A DNA stretch of 64,000 nucleotides from Linanthus parryae. Lineage: Eukaryota; Streptophyta; Magnoliopsida; Ericales; Polemoniaceae. The notes under the pieces were generated by a model. The model did no database searches. It was not told the DNA's origin and saw nothing but the letters and a program-made list of their open reading frames with translations. The position numbers were made by a program, and so were the translations under genes. Shown one piece after another: positions 46,281 through 55,503 of this stretch (position 1 is its first letter; every line of letters begins with the position of its first letter). Location: assembly GCA_023055425.1 (NCBI GenBank), contig JALGPY010000005.1:81819495-81883494 (forward strand). Reading direction: 5' to 3'.

Positions 46281-47678
46281 TATATTAACAGTACTTCACT
46301 CAGAAGAGAGTTTACACTGATTACTTCCTTGACTTGTGTTTTCAAGGCTTTGAGACTGGATTTCAAGGCTTTGAAACCACTGTCAGATTTCTTCTGAGAG
46401 ATTTCAAGGTTCTGATTTAGACAAACAATATGCAAGTTTTCTTTTGCCTGCTCATGAAATTTTTCTTTCAAAACTCTGATCTCTTTGAGATAGTCATATT
46501 CATTTAAAAGCATTGTTCTAAGATAATCAGAGAGGCATTCTGTTGGTTTTTAAATTAAGCAGTTTACCATTACCTCAATATTATTTTTAGAACTCTCATC
46601 ATGCTTAGCCATAATGCATATGTTAGCATGTTCTTCTTCAAATTTGGAGTTACTTGAGGCTTCAGAATCACTCCATGAGGCTATCATAGCTTTGTTTCTT
46701 CTATCACGGTCTTTCTTCTGAAAGTTTGTGGACAATCTGTGATCAATTTTCCTAAATCACCACACTCAAAGCAATTCATTACTTTAGTCTTATTACCATG
46801 TTTCTTAGTCTTTGCCACTAGTGGATGTGTGCCTGTCTCTACTGAAGTCCTTGTTTCCAAATTTCTTCTTCATTTCTAGGATTCTGGTTAGGGATTTGGA
46901 AATCAAAGCCATAGGATCGTCACCATCATCTTCTTCAGTTTCAAGGCTTTGAGATGGCTTATTTTCCTATGCCTTGAGAGCTAGATTCTTGACACCTTCT
47001 GGTAAAACTCTATCAAATTAATTCATAGTTATTTCATGTGTAAGGTGTTTTCCTTGCAGGTCATCAAGTTGTAGAAATGATAGATCTTGAGATTATTCAA
47101 TAGTTGTAGTCTTTGGTTCCCATTTTGCTTTTGGAAGACTTATCAGAATCTTTCTAACCTTTTCTTCATTGGAAATATGTTTTCCAGTAAATCAAGATGG
47201 TTGACAATATTGGTGAATGTTTTGAACATAGCTTTGATTGATTCATCTCCATTGATATTGAAGAGCCCATACTGCGTGAGAAAGATGTTAATCTTGGTCT
47301 GCTTTACTTGCGTAGTTCCTTCAAAGGTTACCACAAGCTTATCCCAGATCTCTTTACTAGATTTTGCATCCTAAAATCATGTTGAATTAATCTGCACTCA
47401 AAGCACAATACAAGAGATTCATAGTTTTATAGTTTTTAGTAAACTGTTCTAACTCAGAAGCAGAGAGTGAATCTTCAAATTTGGGAGTTTTAATCCCATC
47501 CTTTTTTTGTGTAGAAAGAATGAGGACCATTATGTATGATAGTATAAAGTTCTATTTCTTGATCAATGATGAACATTTTCATCAAGGCTTTCTAGTGAAC
47601 AAAATAGTCTCCACAAAAGAGAGGAGGTCTGTTAGAATCTCTTCCCTGACAGAAACCACCATCACATACAGTACTCAT
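46281..47678 (-). pseudogene. copia gag with altered zinc knuckle
   Basis: A start ATG lies near 47676-47678. The capsid-type region around 47100-47340 has a Trp-Glu-Pro-Lys-Thr-Thr and Leu-Gln-Leu-Asp-Asp-Leu-x-Gly block, as in UBN2-type gag. The nucleocapsid knuckle at 46732-46773 reads C-x2-C-x4-K-x4-C, with Lys in place of the usual His. Downstream, 46550-46735 has the Ile-Ala-Ser-Trp-Ser-Asp-Ser-Glu segment common to plant copia polyproteins, and 46280-46513 is a Lys/Leu-rich likely coiled coil with Lys-Ala-Leu-Lys repeats. Many stops. Confidence 0.75.
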
Positions 47679-47713
47679 ATTCACAAGATGGTTAAATCTA
47701 TGCAGTGATACGA

Positions 47714-47727
47714 GCTCTGATACCAAT
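47714..47727 (-). other. copia primer-binding site, Met-tRNA type
   Basis: The minus strand reads ATTGGTATCAGAGC directly after the LTR end CCCCTTCA (47728). Confidence 0.85.
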
Positions 47728-48444
47728 TGAAGGGGTCTAAAGTAGGTAGAAATACAGGATCAATACTCTAGAAGGGGTGGGGGTGAATATAGTATGCAAA
47801 CTTTTGTTAAACTTGAAAGAAGATTGGTTTCAAAAGATTTTTAAATATTCAACAGTATTTCAAGGACTTGAAATGAATTTCAAGTTCTTGAAATAAAAAA
47901 TTTGTAGTAGAAAAGGTAAGCCTATTTCAAGGCCTTGAAGTGAGTTATAAGCCCTTGAAATAAACCTGTTTTGTTTGCTGCAAATAAGCTAAGTATAGAA
48001 ATGAAAAATAAATGCAAGAGACACAAGATATATAGATTTCAGTACACTTGAACCTACATATCTACCTCAGGGACTTGATCCCTGCAGGATTTCCAACACA
48101 ATTCTTATTAATCAAACCCTTGAAATAAAAGCTGGTTTGTTTGCTGCAAATAAGCTAAGTATAAACTGAAACGTAAATTCAAGATACACAAGATATATAG
48201 AGTTCAGTCCAGTTGGACCTACGTCTCTACCTCATGGACTTGATCCATGCAGGATTTTCAACACAATTCTTATTAATCAAAACTAAGCCCTATATCTCAA
48301 GGACCTAGAGATGCCTTACTCTGTTACAGCTTTTCGTTCTCGCTAACCTATCTAGTACCTGTTCTAGCTAAATGATTAACTAAGAATTCTCTATTGTTCA
48401 ACTTGAACAACCCACGAGAATTAGAACTTGAAGTATTATAATAA
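47728..48444 (-). repeat. Sirevirus LTR, 3' portion (split by Athila insertion)
   Basis: It runs from the LTR end at 47728 to the AATAA target at 48440-48444 and resumes at 61485. It contains an approximate tandem duplication of about 165 bp (about 47950-48115 and 48115-48285), which is not in the LTR 39955-41186 and explains the greater total length (about 1.4 kb). Confidence 0.8.
48440..48444. repeat. target-site duplication AATAA, left
   Basis: AATAA precedes the Athila 5' LTR and recurs at 61480-61484. The empty site in array units (TATTATAATAATGACATACA) has one copy. Confidence 0.85.
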
Positions 48445-49903
48445 TGATAACTCCGTTTTCGGAGTTAGTGTATGCCTTATAATTCTACGTTTTGCGTGCT
48501 CAACATGGAGAATTTGTCGTCTTTTGAGTAAATAGAGCTAAAATGTGATAATGTGAGTTCATGTGCTTTACTTGTTAAATCCGAGCGTTTCTTTAGTTAT
48601 TTGATCTTTTATTGTGATATGATCGCGGGTTGTGTTTTCGTGTTCTGATTCGCAGGAAAACAGGGCTTGGAGGATCATGCGGGAGATGGAAACGAACTTC
48701 GGAAGCAAGGAACTCAAAGGAAAGGTCAAAGGGAGCAAGAAGGAAGTCAAAGGAAGAAAGGAAAAAGTCAAAGAAAGAAGGCTGGAAAAGGGGGTCTTCG
48801 TACGAAGACAATTGTCTTCGTACGTAGACTAAACACTTAGCCAAATTTCGGGTTCTGAAGAAAGTGTTCTCAAACAAGCTTTCAGTATCTACATAAGAAG
48901 ACCTTCGTACGAAGAGCATTTTTCTTCGTACGAAGACATTTGTCTTCGTACGAAGACATCGCTGGAATGCAGAATTTTGTGCGGGGCTTTTTTGTAGTTT
49001 ATCCAAACTTTGTAATCGTATTATGGAAACATATTTAAGCATTCTAGGTCGACTTTTTCAGTGGTTCCTCACGTTAGAAACACATTTGGGAGATCAAGAA
49101 GCTATTGGGAGTGCTTAGGAGATTTGGATCATCCGTTTGGATTCTCAACTCTTCTCTTTTCTTGATTTTTATGTTTAAACTCATGAAACTTGTCGTTTTG
49201 AGTATGAATCGTAGTAGCTAAAAGTTATTTGATGGGAATTCTCGTTTGGTGTAGCTAGGGTTTGATCTAAATATCATGTTTTTATGATTATGATTCATGT
49301 TTTAGCTTAATCTCACGTATTCATTCATTGTTATGGATTATTTATGATTGTAATCACATTATCTTTGCGAGTAGCTAACGTAGAGATAAACTTAATTGAT
49401 TTTCACGTGGTAACTCCGTGAGAGTTAGTCAGTAAATTGAATAATCCACCTAGTCGAATCAATATTTCGTAACTCGATATTGTTAACTAGGATCGTTAGA
49501 GAACTTGGTAACTCGGTTTGATTTGGCTCTAAGTATAGTGAACTTGCTTGGTAACTCGGTAAGTTTAATATTGCTCGATTAATTGTGAAATATACGTGGT
49601 TGTTTTACGAAGCATAACATAAGTTTAGATCAACCTAGTGAACCTAGAGAATTCCCGGTATTTTTTTCCTTATATTACAAAAACCTTAAAATTCATTCCT
49701 TATTAATCGTGACCTACTTCACTCGGTTAGTTGAGAATATTGCGTTTTAGTTTAGTAGAATTAGAACAAAACACATCTTGTGACGTACCCACACAAGGTT
49801 TAGAATAATAATTAATTTAAACAAAGTCCCTTGGGTTCGATAGCCCGTATTTCCGGTTTATTACTACACACGACAACCATATACTTGTGGTTAGAGCGTG
49901 TAA
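48445..49903 (+). repeat. 5' LTR of the Athila-like element
   Basis: About 1459 bp, starting TGATAACTCCGTTTTCGGAG (itself an inverted repeat) and ending near GAGCGTGTAA, where the 3' LTR has GAGCGTGTCA. A cluster of GTCTTCGTACGAAGAC-type palindromes lies at 48794-48954. Frames at 48568-49042 read through this cluster and are not genes. Confidence 0.85.
48794..48954. repeat. palindrome cluster in the 5' LTR
   Basis: Five copies of CTTCGTACGAAG or a one-base variant, at about 48796, 48816, 48903, 48923 and 48943. Each is a near-perfect or perfect dyad. Confidence 0.85.
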
Positions 49904-50006
49904 AATAGTTATAATTCCTAGCCTTAGGGATTTTAATTTATTGTTTATATCCATTACTCACCTACGTTTTGCGTTTTTTGTGATTTCAGGTTGATTTAAA
50001 CGGTGC
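49904..50006 (+). other. leader without recognisable primer-binding site
   Basis: About 100 bases between the LTR and the gag ATG. Neither the tRNA-Asp type site seen at 5881-5898 nor the Met-tRNA type site is present, which suggests a deletion across the LTR/PBS boundary after insertion. Confidence 0.6.
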
Positions 50007-51959
50007 ATGACCCGTTCTAGAGACGAGCCTTTGTACCCAACGTTTGAAGACCCGGCATCCCTATTGAAAGCACAGCGTAGAGACAGGAGGAATTCAAGCT
50101 CAATCACAATTGATGAGGAAACTAGAGTTGAGTTTGAGCAAATCCGCAAAATTGTGCAAGATGCGGAAGCAGCTAGAGCAGCTGCTGTAGAGGAGGCTCC
50201 AAATAGAGCCGCGGAAACTGAGCAACTTAGGGCTCAATTGGCTGAGATGCAGGCGATGATTGATCGCATTAACCCTTCAAATCAACAAAAACTTCCTGGT
50301 GCGGAGGTAGTTGGCAGAAATAACGGTGGCAATGGGAATAATGGGGGAAATAATCGGAACAACAACGGTCGGAATGCAGCAGAGCAAGTCAACAATGCTG
50401 AGGAGGATGAGCGTCCTTTGGTGGACTACTTCAGGACTACACTGGAGGGATATCTTCCCACTATCGTCAGACCTCAGATTAATGCCGCACATTTCGAGAT
50501 TCGCCAACCGTTGATCAATATGGTTAGGGATGAATGCTTATTCACTGGAGCCCCGAGTGATGATCCACATCAGTACTTGCTCAATTTCAAGCAGATTACT
50601 TCTACCATGTGTGGAACTTTCAGCAGGCAGCATAGTTACATGGGAAGATTGTAGCAGAGAGTTTCTCAGGAAGTATGTTCCACCATCCAAGTTTTCTCAA
50701 CGGATGGCTGATATAACCAAATTTACACAGCAGGAAGATGATTCTCTGGGAGACACGTGGAGAAAGTTCAACCAACTCCTGCGCAGATGCCCTACTCACG
50801 GAGAGCCATGGTATAAAATTCTCCACTACTTTTATAATTCTTTGGATAGAGAGACTGCTAGTGAGCTGGATATGATGGCTCAAGGAAATTTTATGGGAAT
50901 GGGATTACAGAGATGTCGTGATCTGCTAGATAATGTAGCAAAACGTGAATCCACGAGGTCTGAAACTCGTAGAAACACGAAATCAGATGGGGCATTGGTT
51001 AGTAAGATTGAGTCCATGGTGGAACAGAAATTTGAACATCAGATGGCAGTGATGACTTCGGCTTCAGTAATTTGAATCCATCGGCACAGGTGAACTCAGT
51101 GGGAGAGATGGTAGCAGATGCAAATCAGGGATATGGGGATGGTATTGAAGACGTGAACTACATGGGTCAACCAAGACAGCAGCAATGGCCAAACACCTAT
51201 CATCCCAACAACGGAAATCACCCCAACTTCAGTTATGCCAATCCAAATAGTGGACTATATGCGCCAGGTCAAAGGCCAAATGTTCCTTATGAAGCTCAGA
51301 GACAGGCTCCACAGCAACATGCTCCACCTCCACCCTCCGAAGAACAGGATACAAACGCATTGTTGAGGAAATTGTTAGCTAGCAATGATAAGATTGAGAG
51401 CAAGATTGTCGCGATGGAAGCCTTGATAAAGAGCCATGAGACACAGATTGGCCAAATAGCTAATCAGAATACTCGACTTCCACAAGGTATACTACCTTCT
51501 AACACAATCACTCCACCTGAGCAATTGAAGGCTATCACTACTTGCAGTGGGACCACCACTAAGGATCCTCCATATCCTACACACGCACGAGCTGAGGAAA
51601 CTAAGGCCACAGAAAAAGCACTAGATGAAGAAATTCCCGTGCCTACCGTGATTCCCCAATCAAAGGACACGAGTAGGAAGTCGGAGGAAAATCCTAAGCC
51701 AAAGGAAGAGTATATTGTTCGTGTTCCCTACCCGCAGAGACTGAAGAGGCAAGAGGATGCCAAGCACTTCAAGAAATTTGTTGATATCTTCGAAAAGTTA
51801 CACATCAATATCCCCTTTGCTGAAGCAATTTCACAAATGCCTAAATACGCAAAATTTCTCAAGGACCTACTTTCTAATAGAAGGCGCATGGATGATTTTG
51901 AAACCGTTACCCTGAATGAGGAGTGTAGCGCCGTAGTGCAAAAAGTGCTACCCAAAAAG
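50007..51959 (+). pseudogene. Athila gag (one frameshift, one stop)
   Basis: ATG at 50007. The first frame (50007 to about 50615) has an Ala/Glu-rich coiled-coil-like part (residues 45-90), an Asn/Gly-rich linker and the start of the capsid domain. It shifts near 50610-50630 into the frame ending at 51075, with Trp-Glu-Asp-Cys-Ser-Arg-Glu-Phe-Leu-Arg-Lys-Tyr and Thr-Trp-Arg-Lys-Phe-Asn-Gln-Leu-Leu-Arg-Arg-Cys-Pro blocks. It then continues in a third frame from 51072 with Pro/Gln-rich sequence and a Pro-Lys-Tyr-Ala-Lys-Phe block. No CCHC knuckle is visible where one might be expected (about 51100). Confidence 0.85.
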
Positions 51960-52391
51960 ATGAAAGATCCGGGTGGTTTCATTATCCCTGTGACATTGGG
52001 AGATGCATTTCATGGTAGAGCATTATGTGATCTTGGCGCAAGTATAGATTTGATGCCCACATCATTATTTGAGCAACTTGGTGTAGGAGATCCAAAACCC
52101 ACTCGCATGTGTTTACAGATGGATGACCGTACTATAAAACGACCACGGGGTGTTTTGAACGATGTGCTTGTGAGAGTCGAAGGACTCATCTTTACCGCAG
52201 ATTTTGTGATCCTAGATATGGATGCTGACGATGATGTACCACTCATACTGGGACGGCCATTCCTTGCTATGGGAAAGACGATTATTGATGTTACCAATGG
52301 AGAATTGACTATGAGTATTAACGATGAGAAGGTGGCATTCAATGTATTTGAAGCTATGCAATTTCCTGCATATGCAGTGAGTGAGCAGTGA
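51960..52391 (+). pseudogene. Athila aspartic protease domain (readable)
   Basis: In frame with the gag C-terminus. It carries Ala-Leu-Cys-Asp-Leu-Gly-Ala-Ser (active-site Asp at about 52027-52029), then Leu-Met-Pro, an Arg-Pro-Arg-Gly-Val-Leu segment and Ile-Leu-Gly-Arg-Pro-Phe-Leu-Ala near 52247. The domain itself is open to a stop near 52391. It is called a pseudogene because the polyprotein around it is broken. Confidence 0.85.
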
Positions 52392-53640
52392 TTTGGTTTG
52401 GCGGCATACACACCGGACGAGGAGGACGATATCTTATTGGAGCAGCTGTATGAGGAACTTGCTTTACTTTATTCGAGCAAAAAAGAACAAGCTATGGAAG
52501 CCAGCTGGCGTTCACCCCTAGCCCTCTTTAATGAGGGAAGCAGGAAGATTCTTACTCCTTCTCTTATTACTGCTCCTGATTTAGAATTGAAACCGTTACC
52601 TGCTCATTTAAAATATTTATACTTCGGATCTGATGAGACTTTACCTGTGATTGTTTCTGCGTGTTTGGACAGGGAACAGGAAGAGTAACTTCTCAAGGTA
52701 TTAAAGGAGAGGAAAGCAGCTATGGGATGGACCATAGCGGATATCAAGGGGATCAGCCCCACAATTTGACAGCATAAGATCCGGCTCATGGAAGACAAGA
52801 AGCCGGTAGTTCAGTTTCAGCGCCGCCTCAACCCTCACATGAAGGAGGTGGTAAAGAAAGAGGTACTTAAATGGTTGGAAACAGGTATCATCTATCCGAT
52901 TTCCAAACAGCACGTGGACTTGCCCGGTACAGTGTGTCCCTAAGAAGGGAGGTATAACTGTGGTGGAAGGGGAAAAAGGTGATCAGATTGCCACTCGTAC
53001 AGTTATTGGGTGGAGAGTTTGCATGGATTACCGCAAACTCAATGATGCCACTTTGAAGGATCATTTTCCCCTCCCATTTGTGGACCAGATGCTTGATAGG
53101 CTGGCACGTCATTCGCATTAGTGCTTCTTGGATGGATACTCTGGGTATAATCAAATAGCGATTGAGCCAGCTGACCAGGAGAAGACGACATTTACTTGTC
53201 CTTATGGGACTTTTGCATTCAGACGCATGCCCTTTAGGCTATGCAATGCCCCTGCCACGTTTCATAGGTGTATGATGTCAATCTTCTCAGACATGATGGA
53301 GCGAAATTTCAAATTCTTCATGGATTATTTTTCACTTTATGGTGATGGGTTCGAAGACTGTCTCCAGCAGCTAGCTCGGGTACTGGACAGATATATTGAC
53401 ACCAACCTAGTGCTTAACTGGTAGAAGTGCCATTTCATGGTGACCGAGGAGATAGTGTTGGGGCACAAGATATCCAGTAAAGGCTTAGAGGTAGATCGGG
53501 CGAAAATTGAGGTGATTGAGAAACTTCCTTATCCTACATCTGTCAAAGGGTTACGAAGTTTCTTGGGACATGCAGGTTTCTATTGGCGCTTCATTAAAGA
53601 CTTTTCAAAGATCACAAAGCCTTTATCTGGGTTGCTTGAG
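52392..53640 (+). pseudogene. Athila reverse transcriptase, catalytic residue lost
   Basis: The connector 52398-52688 contains Leu-Glu-Leu-Lys-Pro-Leu-Pro. The RT body starts about 52780 (Arg-Arg-Leu-Asn-Pro), is shifted and stopped at about 52690, 52770 and 52940, and reads Val-Cys-Met-Asp-Tyr-Arg-Lys-Leu-Asn near 53015. A stop lies at about 53120. The frame 53128-53424 has Thr-Phe-Ala-Phe-Arg-Arg-Met-Pro-Phe. The catalytic box (53317-53328) reads Phe-Met-Asp-Tyr, so the second Asp is Tyr. A stop at about 53424 precedes the thumb and connection frame (53437 onward). Confidence 0.9.
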
Positions 53641-54260
53641 AAAGTTGTCGTCTTTGATTTTAATGAAGAGTGCAAGACAGCTTTTGATTTGCTCAAGAAA
53701 AAGCTGATCAGTTCTCCCATTATAGCCACCCCAGACTGGACCTTGCCGTTCGGGCTTATGTGTGATGCCAGCGATTATGCGGTGGGAGCAGTACTGGACA
53801 GCGGAAAGACAAGGTAGCTCATGTCATTTACTATTCTAGTCGTACTCTTAATACTGCACAGGTTAATTATGCCACCACGGAGAAGGAGATGTTCACCATT
53901 ATCTTGGCATTGGACAAGTTTCGTCCATACCTTGTGGGTTCTCAGGTGACCATTTTCACGGACCATGCAGCCCTCAAGTATCTTCTAACCAAGAAGGATG
54001 CGAAGCCTAGATTGATCCAATGGGTTTCGCTGATGCAAGAGTTTGACATAGTGATCAAGGACACAAAGGGAGTAGAGAACGTTGTTGCACACCATTTGTC
54101 ACGACTGGAGAACGAGAAACTAGAAGAAGTACCAATTAGAGAAGATTTTCCAGATCAACAACTTATTGTAGTGGTAGCAGTTGCGCATAGGTTTTCGGAT
54201 TTAGCAAATTTCAAGGCGCTCAATATTGTCCCAAAAGACACTATTTCTGGGATGACCCTT
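53641..54260 (+). pseudogene. Athila RNase H
   Basis: The Cys-Asp-Ala-Ser-Asp-Tyr-Ala-Val-Gly-Ala-Val-Leu block (about 53760-53795) carries the first catalytic Asp. A shift follows at about 53800. The frame 53889-54293 has Thr-Glu-Lys-Glu-Met-Phe and Phe-Thr-Asp-His-Ala-Ala-Leu-Lys-Tyr-Leu. Near 54090 the usual Ala-Asp-x-Leu-Ser-Arg-Leu reads Ala-His-His-Leu-Ser-Arg-Leu, so the last catalytic Asp is replaced by His. Confidence 0.85.
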
Positions 54261-55431
54261 ATTTGTTCAAGTTGGGAGCTGACAACGTGTTGAGAAGATG
54301 CGTAGCTGAGCCAGACACTTTGGAAATTCTTAGCCATTTCCATGAACTGAATTGCGGAGGGCATTTTGGCAAAACGCGCACTGTGGCAAAGGTATTGCAA
54401 AGTGGATTTTATTGGCCTTCTTCACATAAAGATGCTCATTTGTTTGTACAGCAGTGTGACCGATGTCAGAGAACCGGCAATATCTCCAAACGAAACGAGA
54501 TGCCTCAAAATTTCGTGTTGGAAGTAGAGCCCTTTGATGTTTGGGGCCTTGATTTCATGGGACCATTCCCGTCTTCGCTTGGAAATCTTTATATACTATT
54601 AGATGTGGATTATGTGACCAAGTGGGTAGAGGCAATGGCTTTCCCTAAAAACGATGGAGCTACTGTAGAGAGATTTGTGCGTAAGAGCATATTTACACGA
54701 TTTGGGACTCCCAGAGCCATTATGAGTGATGAAGGATCGCATTTTGTGAACAAAGTCTTTGCCAATGTCTTGAGCAAATATGGGGTAAAGACGCATAAGA
54801 TATCACTGGCTTATCATCACAGTCGAATAGGCAAGCAGAAGTTTCTAACCGAGAGACAAAAGGGATTCTTGAGAAGACAGTCAACCCGGGATGCAAGGAT
54901 TGGTCTCTGCATTTAGATGATAGCTTATGGGCATATAGGACTGCAAACAAGACCCCTTTAGGCATGTCTCCCTACCAGTTAGTATTTGGGAAGTCATGTC
55001 ATCTTCCGGTGGAACTTGAGCACAAGGCATTCTGGGCCTTGAAGAAGATCAATTAGGACGCTATGCTCTCAGGTGAGCTGCGGAAGCAAGCACTACTTGA
55101 ACTTGACGAATTTCGATTGATGGCATATGAAAGTGCGAGAATCTATAAGGAGAGGACAAAACAGTGGCACGACAGGCACATCATCCCGAGAGACTTCAAA
55201 GTCGAACAGAGAATGCTGATCTTCAATGCCAGACTAAAGCTGTTTCCAGGGAAATTGAAATCTAGATGGAGTGGTCCCTACACAATTACTTCAGTTTATC
55301 CGTGGCGATCTCTTGAGGTGGAGGATGCAAATGGGAACAGTTTTAAGGTGAATGGCCAGAGAGCGAAATCGTACGTGGATGGGAATTTCATTGGATTCAT
55401 TGAATGGCTTCATGCAACTCCCGCAATTTGA
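54261..55431 (+). pseudogene. Athila integrase
   Basis: The frame 54263-54916 carries the His-x-His...Cys-Asp-Arg-Cys zinc-binding module, the first catalytic Asp in Gly-Leu-Asp-Phe-Met-Gly-Pro-Phe (about 54550) and the second in Met-Ser-Asp-Glu-Gly-Ser-His-Phe (about 54727). A small deletion near 54815-54820 shifts the frame just before the segment that should carry the catalytic Glu. The downstream part reads in another frame to about 55060 with a stop, then 55063-55431 encodes the C-terminal domain (Trp-Ser-Gly-Pro-Tyr and Phe-Lys-Val-Asn-Gly-Gln-Arg blocks). Confidence 0.88.
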
Positions 55432-55442
55432 TTAATCTCTGA

Positions 55443-55503
55443 GGTAACTGGGTCGGGCCGTCGACCTTAAATTACAAAGCGCTTGTTGGGAGGCAACCCA
55501 ACC
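55443..55503 (+). other. conserved Athila post-pol segment
   Basis: Starts 11 bases after the integrase stop. It contains GTAACTGGGTCGGGCC, CGACCTTAAATTA and TGGGAGGCAACCCAA and matches 3423-3485 on the opposite strand. Confidence 0.75.

Larger units (their letters stand above)
39955..48444 (-). mobile_element. Sirevirus-like Ty1/copia element, near complete but decayed (continues at 61485)
   Basis: Minus-strand order: LTR (62170-61485 plus 48444-47728), PBS, gag, protease, integrase, reverse transcriptase, RNase H, extra ORF, polypurine tracts, LTR (41186-39955). The PBS is Met-tRNA type. The integrase-before-RT order defines copia. Sirevirus assignment rests on repeated GGGGGAG-type polypurine tracts between pol and the LTR (41187, 41407 and 42672 regions, on plus as CTCCCCC) and on an extra ORF after RNase H; it is an inference. 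Every ORF has stops or shifts. Confidence 0.8.

Noticed and set aside
48794..48954. CRISPR-like array of short palindromic repeats
   Set aside because: The repeats are 12-16 bp, irregularly spaced, inside a plant LTR, with no cas genes.
48568..49042. overlapping frames with repeated Phe-Val-Arg-Arg segments in the Athila LTR
   Set aside because: They are translations of the CTTCGTACGAAG palindromes; the same happens at 56186-56489 and 60462-60750.
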